Assembly (NCBI RefSeq): GCF_016598475.1
Contig: NZ_JAEMUX010000006.1
Location: 124,001 to 188,000, forward strand
DNA from: Streptomyces adelaidensis
GTDB lineage: Bacteria; Actinomycetota; Actinomycetes; Streptomycetales; Streptomycetaceae
Direction: 5' to 3'
Length of the DNA: 64,000 nt
Shown in pieces: positions 1 through 8,736 of the stretch (its first letter is position 1; every line of letters starts with the position of its first letter). The position numbers were made by a program, and so were the translations under genes. The notes beneath the pieces are model-generated. The model saw nothing but the letters and a program-made list of their open reading frames with translations, made no database searches and had not been told where the DNA came from.

Positions 1-152
1 TGCGCGGCGGTGGAATCACCGGCGATGAAGAGGGTGCGCTCACGCCGGCCCCCGCCGGGCGGGGCCGCGGCGGACGCGGTCCCCGTGGCGGCGGCGGTGA
101 GCGGAACAGCGGCGAGCGCCGCGGTGGTGACCTGTCTACGGGTGATCGACAC
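1..152 (-). CDS. Secreted GDSL/SGNH esterase, rhamnogalacturonan acetylesterase-like (N-terminus only)
   Basis: Only about the first 50 codons lie in the window; the gene runs off the left edge. The GTG start at 150-152 opens a TAT-type signal (ITRRQVTTAALAAVPL) followed by a Gly/Pro-rich linker and then LFIAGDSTAA, which is the GDSL block I motif with the catalytic serine as found in rhamnogalacturonan acetylesterases. Known role of that family: deacetylation of the rhamnogalacturonan backbone of pectin outside the cell. An AAAGG ribosome site lies about 10 nt upstream. It follows the pectin operon on the same strand but behind a hairpin terminator, so it is probably a separate unit. Family call is fairly safe; exact substrate is inferred from the neighbours. 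Confidence 0.75.
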   Translation of the reverse strand, partial: MSITRRQVTTAALAAVPLTAAATGTASAAAPPGGGRRERTLFIAGDSTAA

Positions 153-221
153 GTGCGGGTGCCTTTCTCAACAGGTGTGCTGGATTAGGAGGTTGCGGGT
201 GCCTTTCAAGCGGGGGGTGCC

Positions 222-262
222 CCCCGCGCCCCTGAAGGGGCGCGGGGAACTGCGCGACCAGC
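222..262. terminator. Hairpin terminator, member of the CGCGGGGAAC repeat family
   Basis: A 12-bp perfect inverted repeat (222-233 with 236-247, CCCCGCGCCCCT type) is followed by the tail AACTGCGCGACCAGCC. It sits just past the stop of the sugar-binding lipoprotein gene and should end the pectin operon. The same arm sequence recurs at about 10,732, 26,652, 33,902 and 62,807. Upstream of it GCGGGTGCCTTTC occurs twice (154-166, 196-208), a short direct repeat in the leader of the esterase gene. Confidence 0.6.
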
Positions 263-305
263 CACAGCGGACCGGCAGTTTCAGTCGGGCGCTCCTAGCG
301 GAGCG

Positions 306-1652
306 TCATCCCTTCTGCTCACTCCACTCGGCCTGCGCCTTGTTCAGCTGATCGGCCAGCGCGTCCAGGAACTCCTTCGCGCTGGTCTGCCCGTCCATCA
401 CCTTCTGGAAGGCCGGCTCGTTGTCGGTCTTCGAGATCGTGTTCCAGTCCGGCAGGAAGTACGGCAGCTGCACGATGGTCGTGGACCCGTCGGTCAGCGC
501 GGCGGCGGCCAGCTTCGTCGGCTCGGCCTCCGAGATCCACGAGTCCTGCGCGGCCTCGTTGTTCGCCGGCACCTGGCCCGCCGACTCGTTGAACTTGGAG
601 TTCTGCTCGTGCGAGAGGGCGAACTCGATGAACTTCCAGGCCGCGTCCTTGTTCTTGGAGCTCTTGAACAGGCCGAGCCCGTCGACGGGGTTGGAGACCT
701 GGACCCGCTTGCCGCCGGGCCCGGTCGGCTGCGGGATACCCCGGAACTTGTCGACGCCGAACGCCTTCACATGGTCCTGGTAGGAGCCCAGGTTGTGGTT
801 GAGCATGCCGATGGTGCCGGAGTCCCACTGGGCGACCATCTTGGTGAAGTCGTTGTTGAGGTCGGCGGCCGGGGTGGTCTTCTTGTAGAGGCCGACGTAC
901 TTCTCCAGGGCCGCCACGTTCTTCGGGTCGTTGACCGTGGTCTTCTCGCCGCTCGCGTCCCAGAACGAGGTGATGCCGGACTGCCCGTACATCGCGTCCA
1001 GCGCCTGGGCGATGGAGCCGGCGCCACCGCGGATGGTGTAGCCGAACTCGTTCTTGTCCTTGTCGGTGAGCTTCTCGGCCGCCGCGTAGAACTTGTCCCA
1101 GTCGGTCGGCTCTTCGAGGCCCGCCGCCTTGAACAGGTCGGTGCGGTAGTAGAGGACACCGTTGTTCGCGGAGGTCGGGATCGAGTACAGGGCGTCGCCG
1201 CCGCCGGCGGACTTCAGCGACTCGACCATCGACTCGTTGAGCTTGCCGTTCAGCGAGGACCCGGAGAGCCGGTCGTCCAGCGGCTCCAGCGTGTCCTGGG
1301 CAGCGAACCCGGCGGCCATCGCCGCGCCCACGCCGCCGACGTCCGGCAGACCGCCGCCCTGGATGGCGGTGTCGACCTTGGACTGGTACTCGGTGGAGGC
1401 GATCCCGACGTACTCGACGTCGATGTCCGTGTTGGCCTTCTCGAAGTCGGCGATGACCTCCTTCCAGATGTCGGTGCGGACACCGCCGTTGTTGTCCCAG
1501 AAGACGATCTTTCCCTTGCCGCTGCCCTCGGCGCCCTTGTCGCCGCCCGCCCCGCTGCCGTCGTCACCACAGGCGGTGGCGGTCAGCGCGAGTACGGATC
1601 CGAGGGCCACCGCCACGGCGGCGCGCCTGCTTCTGCGATTGCTGATCTTCAT
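306..1652 (-). CDS. ABC sugar-binding lipoprotein (extracellular solute-binding family 1)
   Basis: 448 aa. The signal peptide ends in a lipobox (LTATAC, Cys about residue 28), so the mature protein is lipid-anchored on the outer face of the membrane. The rest fits the maltose/pectin-oligosaccharide type solute-binding family: IVFWDNNGG near the start, GTIGMLNHNLGSY mid-protein, and a C-terminal helical region. The ATG at 1650-1652 is preferred over an in-frame ATG 30 nt upstream because of a GAAGAGAG ribosome site. It is the natural partner of the two permeases at 8.7-10.6 kb, yet is the last gene of the cluster rather than the first. No ATPase gene is nearby; a shared MsiK-type ATPase encoded elsewhere is the usual solution in this genus. 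Ligand, probably a pectin-derived oligosaccharide, is inferred. Confidence 0.85.
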   Translation of the reverse strand: MKISNRRSRRAAVAVALGSVLALTATACGDDGSGAGGDKGAEGSGKGKIVFWDNNGGVRTDIWKEVIADFEKANTDIDVEYVGIASTEYQSKVDTAIQGGGLPDVGGVGAAMAAGFAAQDTLEPLDDRLSGSSLNGKLNESMVESLKSAGGGDALYSIPTSANNGVLYYRTDLFKAAGLEEPTDWDKFYAAAEKLTDKDKNEFGYTIRGGAGSIAQALDAMYGQSGITSFWDASGEKTTVNDPKNVAALEKYVGLYKKTTPAADLNNDFTKMVAQWDSGTIGMLNHNLGSYQDHVKAFGVDKFRGIPQPTGPGGKRVQVSNPVDGLGLFKSSKNKDAAWKFIEFALSHEQNSKFNESAGQVPANNEAAQDSWISEAEPTKLAAAALTDGSTTIVQLPYFLPDWNTISKTDNEPAFQKVMDGQTSAKEFLDALADQLNKAQAEWSEQKG

Positions 1653-1737
1653 TGAACGGCTCTCTTCTTCTTCTGGATCCAACGAGGGTTATGAAGTTGT
1701 GGGGGGTCTGGTCCGTCACGGGGCGGACTCGACGGGT

Positions 1738-3753
1738 TCAGCTGCCGACGCGTACGCGCTGCGGCGCCCAGCCGTCCGTCCCCGCGAGGTAGTCCGCGAC
1801 CGTGTACCTGTCCGCGTCCGCCGCCGCCAGCTGCGGCCGGTCGGCGGTGACTGCGGCCCCCGGTCCGTAGGTCCGGTACTCCGTGAACCGCGCGTCCTTC
1901 CACGAGAACCCGCTCATGTCCGTCCACGGCGACGACTTCACCGCGGCCGGCAGCTCGGTGTCCCGGAACAGCACCTGGGCGACGGCGTTCGGCTCGCCGC
2001 CCGGGTGCCAGGGCCGGCCGAGGTGGAAGGTCCCGGCGGGTGCGTCGCTGATCACCTTCGACCTGGTGATCAGGAAGCCGTACGGGTTGTCCTTCCAGGT
2101 CGAGGCGGCCGTGATGTAGCCGTTGTTCGAGTCCGAACCCCGGCTGAGCGCCTTGATGACGGACCGCTCGACGACCGTGGTCGCACGGCCGTAGATGAAG
2201 TCGACATCGCCCTCGATGTAGGAGTCGCGGATGTAGACCCGGCTGATGACGTCGAGCTTGGGGCTGTCGGTCATCAGGGTGTCCTGGTTGCCCAGGAAGG
2301 CCGTGTTCTCGAAGACGATCCGGTCGCCGGTCGTCTTCACCGCCAGCGCCTGCTCGCCGTTCAGCTCGTGCGCGGCCTCGTCGAAGTCGTTGCTGAAGGT
2401 GAGGTTGCGGGCGGTCACGTCACCGGCGAGGATCCGCACGGTGGCGCTGCCGTTGGAGCCGCCGTACGCGGCGGGCGTGTCGAAGACGATGACGGTGTCC
2501 GAGCGGTCCTGTCCAGTCCCCTGCAGCACCAGGTTCGGCTTGGTCGCGGGGATGAGGACCTTCGCGCGGTAGGTGCCGGGCGCGATCCGGACGGTGACGG
2601 TGCCGTCGTTGCCGTCGGGCATGGCGTCGACGGCTGCCTGCACGGTCGGGTAGTCACCGGGGACGTTCAGCACGGTGTTCGTGCCGATGCGCTGCTGCGG
2701 CCCGGAGAAGCGGGTGACCAGCGCGGGTACGGCGGCGGCCGGGTCGAGCCGGTAGTCGTAGAAGTCCTTCGGCTCGAAGGCCGTGCCCCAGGCGTCCTGC
2801 CGTCCGCCGACGTTCTTCAGGATCGACCCGCGCTGCACCAACTCGGCGGTGGCGTCGGCCTGGTAGGGATGCTGGACACCGTCGTAGTAACTGTTCTCGA
2901 TGACCATCCTGGTCTTGCCGCGCGACCAGTTCCCGTACGTCCACACGGGGTCGCCGTCGGCCACCTGCGCCGACAGGTAGTTGTTGTAGAGGTGCGCGTA
3001 GGCGCAGTTGTCGGCGGAGGGGTTGCGCTGCTTCGTGCCGGTGAACCAGTTGTGGTCGATGGTGATCTCGGTCTGGACGTTCGTGGTCCAGCCGATGCCG
3101 AGGGCCTTGTTGTGGTTCTTGAACTGGTTGGCGGAGACGGTGATGTACCGGCTGTCCTTGCGGATGTCGAGCAGCCCGTCGCCCATGTGCTCGAAGCGGT
3201 TGTGGTCGATCCAGACGTGGTCGACGGTGTCCATCTGGATCGCGTCGAAGTCGGTCGTCTTGCCGTCCCAGTCGCCCTCGACGTAGCTGTCCCGGATGGT
3301 CAGATTACGGATGATGACATTGCTGGTGCCGGGGTTGAGATGCAGTTCCCCGTGGACGATCTCGCCGGTGTCGCCGACGCCGATCAGCGTCTTGTTCGAG
3401 GTCACGACGATGTCCGAGCCGAAGGGCGCCACGTCGATCGCTCCGGCGACCCGGATGACGTACGGCTCCTCGGCGCCCGCGTATCTGGCGAGCGAGGCCT
3501 GGTCGGTGGCGGTCACCACCTTGCCGCCGGCCCCGCCGGTGGTGCCACCGGCGAGGGAGGCGAAGCCGTGGGGCTTGTCGCTCCATCGAGGTCCCGGGGC
3601 TGTCGCCAGGGACTCGGTGGCCTCTGCGGCCGCTGTGGCTTCTGCGGCCTCCGCCGGGGTCAACGCCCCGACGATGAAGGAGGCCAGCAGGGCCGTGACA
3701 GCGGCAAGGGCTCTCCCTTTACCCGGCAAGCGCTTGCTACGGAGGTGCGTCAT
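1738..3753 (-). CDS. Secreted bifunctional pectate lyase (PL1) - pectin methylesterase (CE8)
   Basis: 671 aa. A signal peptide ends near AEAAEA (about residue 40). Residues about 60-330 form a parallel beta-helix pectate lyase with the vWIDH block (HVWIDHNRFEHMGDG) and an Asn ladder. Residues about 355-650 form a pectin methylesterase with the conserved GNQDTL, YIEGDVDFIYG (catalytic Asp) and LGRPW motifs. De-esterification and cleavage of the same polymer are thus joined in one chain. The ATG at 3751-3753 has GGGAG 6 nt upstream; a TTG 12 nt further up is less likely. It starts 33 bp after the GH43 gene. A perfect palindrome GCAAGCGCTTGC lies inside the signal-peptide codons (3726-3737). Domain calls are secure; the fusion order lyase-esterase is uncommon. 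Confidence 0.92.
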   Translation of the reverse strand: MTHLRSKRLPGKGRALAAVTALLASFIVGALTPAEAAEATAAAEATESLATAPGPRWSDKPHGFASLAGGTTGGAGGKVVTATDQASLARYAGAEEPYVIRVAGAIDVAPFGSDIVVTSNKTLIGVGDTGEIVHGELHLNPGTSNVIIRNLTIRDSYVEGDWDGKTTDFDAIQMDTVDHVWIDHNRFEHMGDGLLDIRKDSRYITVSANQFKNHNKALGIGWTTNVQTEITIDHNWFTGTKQRNPSADNCAYAHLYNNYLSAQVADGDPVWTYGNWSRGKTRMVIENSYYDGVQHPYQADATAELVQRGSILKNVGGRQDAWGTAFEPKDFYDYRLDPAAAVPALVTRFSGPQQRIGTNTVLNVPGDYPTVQAAVDAMPDGNDGTVTVRIAPGTYRAKVLIPATKPNLVLQGTGQDRSDTVIVFDTPAAYGGSNGSATVRILAGDVTARNLTFSNDFDEAAHELNGEQALAVKTTGDRIVFENTAFLGNQDTLMTDSPKLDVISRVYIRDSYIEGDVDFIYGRATTVVERSVIKALSRGSDSNNGYITAASTWKDNPYGFLITRSKVISDAPAGTFHLGRPWHPGGEPNAVAQVLFRDTELPAAVKSSPWTDMSGFSWKDARFTEYRTYGPGAAVTADRPQLAAADADRYTVADYLAGTDGWAPQRVRVGS
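3726..3737. promoter_or_regulatory. Candidate LacI-type operator inside the lyase/esterase gene
   Basis: Perfect 12-bp palindrome GCAAGCGCTTGC, with the AAGCGCTT core typical of LacI/GalR-family operators. It lies just inside the coding start of the fusion enzyme, 16-27 bp past its ATG. A related site is found ahead of the permease operon (10,631-10,644). Regulatory role is inferred; chance occurrence is possible in GC-rich coding DNA. Confidence 0.35.
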
Positions 3754-3786
3754 TGCGGCTCCCAACAGGCGTACGAAGACTGGAGG

Positions 3787-5376
3787 TCAGGTGGTCGTGG
3801 CTCTCGTGGCGGTGATCCGGAACTGCGTGAACGTGGCCGCCCCGGCGTGTCCCCCGCCGGTGGGCGCGACCGCGAAGAGGCCGAGCAGGGCGCCGACCCA
3901 GCGCCAGGGGGTGGCGGCGAAGATCTGGCCCGAGGACTGCCACCCCTGGCCCACGTCGTAGGAGAAGCGGCAGCGCGCCCCGGCCCGCGTCTCGATCCGC
4001 AGCCGGGCCCGCCCGTCGGGCGCCGGTCGCGGATGGTCGGCGTCCCGCTCACGCTCGGCGACGGTCTCGGCGAACCGGTGGACCAGGTGCACGGTCCCGT
4101 CGGCCCCCCGCTGGAGCCCGATCCAGCGAAACGCGTCCCCGAGCACCGCGAGCCCCGCCCGCGCCCCCGGTTCCTCGCTGTCGAGCCGCAGCTCCACCTC
4201 GACGACGGCCGGGATGCCCGGCAGCCGCTGGGTGAGCACGTTCGCCAGTGCGCGCAGGTCGTGCGCGTGCGCGGAGCGGACGCAGGTCAGCCGCAGCCCG
4301 TCCCCGGAGTGCTGGGTGGCCCAGCCGTCCTCCGGGTTCGCGGTCCACTGCCACTGGCGTCCGAAGCGGCCACCGGGGAAGTCGTCGTCGGTGGCGGGCG
4401 CGGCGGGCGGCTGCGGCGGCAGCGCCGGCTTGCGGTGTACGGCCACGGGGGCGCCCTCGTCGCCGAGGACGGGCCAGCTGTCCGGGCCCCAGCGCATCGG
4501 CTGGAGATGGACGACCCGGCCGTACGCGCCCCGCTGCTGGAAGTGGACGAACCAGTCCTCGCCGGCCGCCGTGCGCACCCAGCCGCCCTGATGCGGCCCG
4601 TTGACCTCGGTGTCCTTCTGTTCGAGGGCGATTCGCTCCTCGTACGGCCCGAAGAACTCACGGGAGCGGAAGACGCCCTGCCAGCCGGTCTCCACTCCCC
4701 CGGCGGGCGCGAAGATCCAGAACCAGCCGTCGTGGTGGTAGAGCTTGGGGCCCTCCAGGGTGAACCAGCCGGGGAGCCGGTCCGCGTCGATGATGACCTT
4801 GCCCTCGTCGAGTAACCCGGTGCCGTCGGGCCGCATCCGGTGCCCGGTGAGCCGGTTCTTGATCCCGGAGCGGGACTTGGCCCAGGCGTGCACGAGATAC
4901 GCCTCCCCGCTCTCCTCGTCCCACAGCGGACAGGGGTCGATGAGCCCCTTGCCCTCCTTGACCAGGTGCGGGCGGGTCCAAGGGCCCCTGACTTCGGCGG
5001 CGTTGACCTGGTAGATGCCGTGGTCGGGGTCGCCCCAGAAGATCCAGAACCGGTCGTCGAAGTGGCGGAGCGAGGGCGCCCACACACCGCAGTCGTGGCG
5101 CGGGACCCTGAACGCAGCTGCGGGTTCGAGGAGTTGGAGGGCATGGCCGACGAGCGACCAGTTGACCAGGTCCCGGGAGTGGAGCAGGGGAAGGCCCGGG
5201 ACCCGGCCGAAGCTGGAGGCCGTCAGATAGAAGTCGTCGCCCACGCGCAGGACATCGGGGTCGGACCAGTCGGCGTCGAGGACGGGGTTGCGGTAGGTGC
5301 CGTCGCCCTGGTCGGCGGAGAAGGCGGCCGTGGGAGCGGGGGCAGCGGCGGCGGATCCGCCGGGTATCGCGCTCAC
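3787..5376 (-). CDS. Glycoside hydrolase family 43 (beta-xylosidase/alpha-L-arabinofuranosidase type)
   Basis: 529 aa. After a short Ala/Pro-rich leader the sequence reads YRNPVLDADWSDPDVLRVG, the GH43 N-terminal blade with the catalytic base Asp, followed by the five-bladed propeller (WAPSLRHFDDRFWIFWG; LIDPCPLWDEESGEAYLVHAW; GPKLYHHDGWFWIF) and a C-terminal beta-sandwich of about 190 residues. No signal peptide is visible, so it probably acts on imported oligosaccharides, removing arabinose or xylose side chains. The GTG start at 5374-5376 overlaps the previous stop by 4 bp (GTGA), implying coupled translation. Exact linkage cannot be read from sequence. Confidence 0.88.
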   Translation of the reverse strand: MSAIPGGSAAAAPAPTAAFSADQGDGTYRNPVLDADWSDPDVLRVGDDFYLTASSFGRVPGLPLLHSRDLVNWSLVGHALQLLEPAAAFRVPRHDCGVWAPSLRHFDDRFWIFWGDPDHGIYQVNAAEVRGPWTRPHLVKEGKGLIDPCPLWDEESGEAYLVHAWAKSRSGIKNRLTGHRMRPDGTGLLDEGKVIIDADRLPGWFTLEGPKLYHHDGWFWIFAPAGGVETGWQGVFRSREFFGPYEERIALEQKDTEVNGPHQGGWVRTAAGEDWFVHFQQRGAYGRVVHLQPMRWGPDSWPVLGDEGAPVAVHRKPALPPQPPAAPATDDDFPGGRFGRQWQWTANPEDGWATQHSGDGLRLTCVRSAHAHDLRALANVLTQRLPGIPAVVEVELRLDSEEPGARAGLAVLGDAFRWIGLQRGADGTVHLVHRFAETVAERERDADHPRPAPDGRARLRIETRAGARCRFSYDVGQGWQSSGQIFAATPWRWVGALLGLFAVAPTGGGHAGAATFTQFRITATRATTT

Positions 5377-6221
5377 GGGCTCACCGCCTTGCGGACGAGG
5401 GCGGCCGCCTCGCCCCGGTCGAGGGTGCCGTCGGCGACGACGGTGACGACCCGGCGTACGGCGGTCTCCCCCGGCTCGACCGGGACGCGTTCGGTGTGGG
5501 CGAGGGAGGAGCCGACGCCCGGGTACTCGTCGGCGCGCACGAACCACGGGTCGCGGCGGGTGGTGTCGGTGGCTCCGGCGAAGACGAGGGTCCAGTCGGT
5601 GCCGGCCAGGGCGAGCCAGTCGGCGCGGATGCCGTGCACCCCGGCCTCGCCCTCGGCGTCGGCGGTGAAGACGCGGGGCGCCTCGGCCTCCTTCCGGGCC
5701 CGCCAGAAGAAGCCGCCGTACGCGGCGCCGGGGCGGCCGTTGGTGGCGGGGCTGCCGATCGACACCGTTTCGCCGGTGATGTTGGTGAGGGAGAAGGTGA
5801 AGTCCAACGCCCAGGCGGTGTCGGTGAGTTCGGTGGCCGCGACCGTACGGCGCTCGCGCAGCAGCTCGGTGCCCGCCGCCACCCAGCGCAGCTCCTCGAC
5901 GAAGCCGTCGGGGTCGCGCAGCTGGTAGGCGGTGTGGCGCTGGGAGCCGTGGTTGTCGAGCTCGGTCGGGCCCCGGTCGCGGACATAGGTGCGTCCGCCC
6001 CAGAAGTTGTGCCCCTCGACGTCGGGAACGGCGACACCGACGCCGAGGTGGTGGAGGTGGTCGGCGGGGCTCAGCTCGGTGACCGCCGTACCGGACAGGG
6101 TGGTGACGGGATGCAGATAGGGGCGCGGGGAGAGCCGGTTGGGAAGTTCGGGCCGGGTGATGTACCGGCCGACCGGACGGCCCGCCACCCGCAGGACCAG
6201 GGAGTCGTTGGTCATCGTCAC
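5373..6221 (-). CDS. PmoA-like (DUF6807) family protein
   Basis: 282 aa. The GTG at 6219-6221 overlaps the upstream stop by 4 bp and has AGAGG at 7 nt; an in-frame ATG two codons later (6215) is the alternative. The sequence (RPYLHPVTTLSGTAVTELSPADHLHHLGV ... NFWGGRTYV ... GFFWRARK) matches the family named after a supposed methane oxygenase subunit; members are soluble beta-rich proteins usually found beside Gfo/Idh oxidoreductases in sugar loci. The pairing with the next-upstream oxidoreductase here fits that rule. Biochemical function is unknown; a role in handling an oxidised sugar is only inferred from context. Confidence 0.75.
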   Translation of the reverse strand: MTMTNDSLVLRVAGRPVGRYITRPELPNRLSPRPYLHPVTTLSGTAVTELSPADHLHHLGVGVAVPDVEGHNFWGGRTYVRDRGPTELDNHGSQRHTAYQLRDPDGFVEELRWVAAGTELLRERRTVAATELTDTAWALDFTFSLTNITGETVSIGSPATNGRPGAAYGGFFWRARKEAEAPRVFTADAEGEAGVHGIRADWLALAGTDWTLVFAGATDTTRRDPWFVRADEYPGVGSSLAHTERVPVEPGETAVRRVVTVVADGTLDRGEAAALVRKAVSP

Positions 6222-7420
6222 GTGCTCACCTCTTTCGCTGGAGCTTCGGGGAGCGCCCAGGGGGCGCCCAGCTCGGAGTAGAGGGCGAGGCGGTCGGCGG
6301 CGGCCGTGACCAGGGCGTCGATGCCGTCGACGACCCGGCGGTCCTCCTCGGGCTGCAGGTGCCAGGCGTCGGCCGGGAGCGCGACCGGGTCGGGGGCGGT
6401 ACGGATCGCCTCGACGACCTTCATGAACGCGCCGGTCACCTCCGGCGGGACCAGCAGGCCGGCGCCGTCGACGAGGTGGTCGACGAGGTTCTCCAGCAGG
6501 TCCGTGCGGCCGTACTCGATCTCCTGCGGGCCGTGTCCGGCCCGCTGGACGAGTACGCGGTCCTGCTTGTACCAGAAGGTGATCCGGCCGCTGGTGCCGT
6601 GGACGACGTTGTACGGCTCGCCCGGGCTCTCGGCGCACAGGGTGACGGCGACGGTGATCGGGCCGCCGTCGGCGGTGGTGACCCGCACGCAGGAGGTGTC
6701 GTCGGACTCGATGTCGTTGGCCCGCAGCAGCTCGGTCTCGATGGCGGTGACGTCCTCGGCGCGGCCGGCGCCACCCAGCGCGAGCCCGGTGGCGACGGCG
6801 TGCGCGAGGGGGTTGGTGAGCACCCCGTCGATCACGTCCACGCCGCCCAGGCGGCGCTTGCCGGCCCAGGGCGCCCGCCGGTAGTAGGCCTCGGCGCGGG
6901 CCCAGGCCCCGGCGCCGCCGATGCCGACGACCTCGCCGATCATGCCGTCCGCGACCATCTTCCGGATCGCGGGCACGGCGTGCGAGCCCAGCGACTGGAA
7001 GCCGATCTGACAGACCGTCCCGGCGGCCGCCACCCCGTCCGCCATCCGGCGGAACTCGTCGTACGACGGGGCCGGCGGCTTCTCCAGCAGGACGTGGACG
7101 CCCCGCTCGGCCGCCGTCAGGGCCAGGTCGGTGTGGGTCGGGATCGGGGTGCAGATCACCGCGATCGCGGCGCCCGTCGAGTCGAGGAGCGCCCCGAAGT
7201 CGGCGGACTGCTCGGGCGTGCCGAGGCCGCCCGGGATCTCGTCCGCGCCCAGCGGGGTCAGCTCGCAGATGCCGGCCAGCCGGACGATGCCCTTGTCCGC
7301 CAGGCGGCGGATGTTCTCCAGGTGCCAGCGGCCGTGGCCCCGGGCGCCCGCGAGGACGAGCGGGAGCGGGCTCTCGTAGGCGGTGGTGGCCTTCGGGTTC
7401 GTCGTACTGATGGGGTTCAT
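6218..7420 (-). CDS. Gfo/Idh/MocA family oxidoreductase
   Basis: 400 aa. N-terminal Rossmann domain (LVLAGARGHGRWHLENIRRLAD; ICELTP; CTPIPTHTDLALTAAERGVHVLLEKPPAPS with the conserved EKP) and a C-terminal alpha/beta substrate domain (IGGAGAWARAEAYYRRAPWAGKRRLGGVDVIDGVLTNPLAHAV) typical of NAD(P)-dependent sugar dehydrogenases. GGGAGGA lies 5 nt before the ATG. It overlaps the lyase gene upstream (ATGA) and the PmoA-like gene downstream (GTGA), so all three are translationally coupled. Substrate likely an intracellular pectin-derived sugar; not determinable from sequence. Confidence 0.85.
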   Translation of the reverse strand: MNPISTTNPKATTAYESPLPLVLAGARGHGRWHLENIRRLADKGIVRLAGICELTPLGADEIPGGLGTPEQSADFGALLDSTGAAIAVICTPIPTHTDLALTAAERGVHVLLEKPPAPSYDEFRRMADGVAAAGTVCQIGFQSLGSHAVPAIRKMVADGMIGEVVGIGGAGAWARAEAYYRRAPWAGKRRLGGVDVIDGVLTNPLAHAVATGLALGGAGRAEDVTAIETELLRANDIESDDTSCVRVTTADGGPITVAVTLCAESPGEPYNVVHGTSGRITFWYKQDRVLVQRAGHGPQEIEYGRTDLLENLVDHLVDGAGLLVPPEVTGAFMKVVEAIRTAPDPVALPADAWHLQPEEDRRVVDGIDALVTAAADRLALYSELGAPWALPEAPAKEVST

Positions 7421-8736
7421 GGGGTCCTCCCTGCGCCCGCGCCGCGTGCCACCTCTCGGTCGGCCTTCCCGGCGCTGTCGATCTTTTGGTGCAGGGTAGG
7501 CGTCCAGCCCACGTCGGCCGTGAGATCACGCTCGCTGCCGGAGTTGTAGGCGTTGTAGATGGCCAGGAGATCCACCGGATAGCCGTTGAAGAGCGTGCCC
7601 GTCTGGTGCAGGGCGGTGCCGTTCCAGCTCTTCACCAGGTCGGCGACCTCGATGTGGCCGGGCGTGGTGAACGCGTTGTTCTCGGCGTACACGGCGGACT
7701 CGGTGGAGACGCCCAGGGAGTAGCGGTAGTCGTGGGCGCCGGCCGGGACGACGTACCGGTTGTTGTAGAGGTGCACCTGCCCGAAGCGGACGCGGGGCGC
7801 GCGCTGCACGACACCGGTGAACTCGTTGTGGTGCAGGGTCACCCGGAGCCTGCCCCGGTCGCCCGTGGCCGTGTCGCCGTTGCCGATGAGGATCGCCTTG
7901 TCGTGGTCGGCGAAGCGGCTCCAGGAGACGGTGACCAGGTCGGAGGCGTTGGTGATGTCGAGCAGGCCGTCGTGCCGGAGGTAGTTGCGGCCGAAGTAGG
8001 TCGGCTCGTCCTCGTCGGGGTGGCCCTTGTCGGAGAGGGTGACGTGGTCGATCCAGACATGGCTCGCGCCGCGCAGCCAGATGTTGTCGTACGCCGTCTT
8101 CCAGTCGCCGAGGCCGCCGGTGTTGGGCTGCCAGACGGGGAAGCAGTCGTAGGCGTCGCGGAGTTCGAGGTTGCGGACGATCACATTGTCCGCGCCCTTG
8201 AGCTGGAGGCTGGCGCCCTTGAGGACCGCCGAGGAGCCGAGCCCGACGATCGTGGTGTTGGAGCCGACGGCCAGCTCGATCCGCTCGGCCTGCTTGGCCG
8301 CCGACGCCTGGCGGGCCTCCTCCTGGGGGCCGCTGGGCTTGGCGGAACCCCAGGTGCGCGGGTCGTACGCGGCGAGGTACTTCCGAAGGTCGTAGCCGCC
8401 GGTCGCGTAGTCGTCGCAGTCGAGCCGGTCGCCGTCGTCGGTGGTGTTGGCGTCGACGGTCCCCGCGATCCGGATGATCTTCGGGGTGGCGCTGCCCCCG
8501 TCGAGCGCGCGGACCAGCTCGCCGCGGGTCCGTACGGTGAGGACATGGGCGGCGTCGGCGGTGGAACCCCCCGTGGTACCACCGTCGGCCGCCGCCCAGC
8601 CGTCGTCCGCCGCGAGGGTGTCGCGGCTGATGTCCCGGCCGAGGTCCCCGCTGATGCCGCGCGTCTCGGCGCCGGCCGGCGTGGCGAGCAGGAGCCCCAA
8701 CAGCCCGACGGTGACGCCCAGTTGGATCCTTCTCAT
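7417..8736 (-). CDS. Secreted pectate lyase (PL1)
   Basis: 439 aa. A signal peptide (VGLLGLLLATPAGAE) is followed by a beta-helix with the PL1 signatures HVWIDHVTLSD, HDGLLDITNASDLVTVSWSRF and RAPRVRFGQVHLYNN, where the conserved Arg of RxPxxR is the catalytic base. It cleaves de-esterified polygalacturonate by beta-elimination outside the cell. ATG at 8734-8736 overlaps the permease stop (ATGA), so a secreted enzyme is translated in coupling with its transporter. The C-terminus is Ala/Gly/Arg-rich and probably disordered. Confidence 0.92.
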   Translation of the reverse strand: MRRIQLGVTVGLLGLLLATPAGAETRGISGDLGRDISRDTLAADDGWAAADGGTTGGSTADAAHVLTVRTRGELVRALDGGSATPKIIRIAGTVDANTTDDGDRLDCDDYATGGYDLRKYLAAYDPRTWGSAKPSGPQEEARQASAAKQAERIELAVGSNTTIVGLGSSAVLKGASLQLKGADNVIVRNLELRDAYDCFPVWQPNTGGLGDWKTAYDNIWLRGASHVWIDHVTLSDKGHPDEDEPTYFGRNYLRHDGLLDITNASDLVTVSWSRFADHDKAILIGNGDTATGDRGRLRVTLHHNEFTGVVQRAPRVRFGQVHLYNNRYVVPAGAHDYRYSLGVSTESAVYAENNAFTTPGHIEVADLVKSWNGTALHQTGTLFNGYPVDLLAIYNAYNSGSERDLTADVGWTPTLHQKIDSAGKADREVARGAGAGRTP

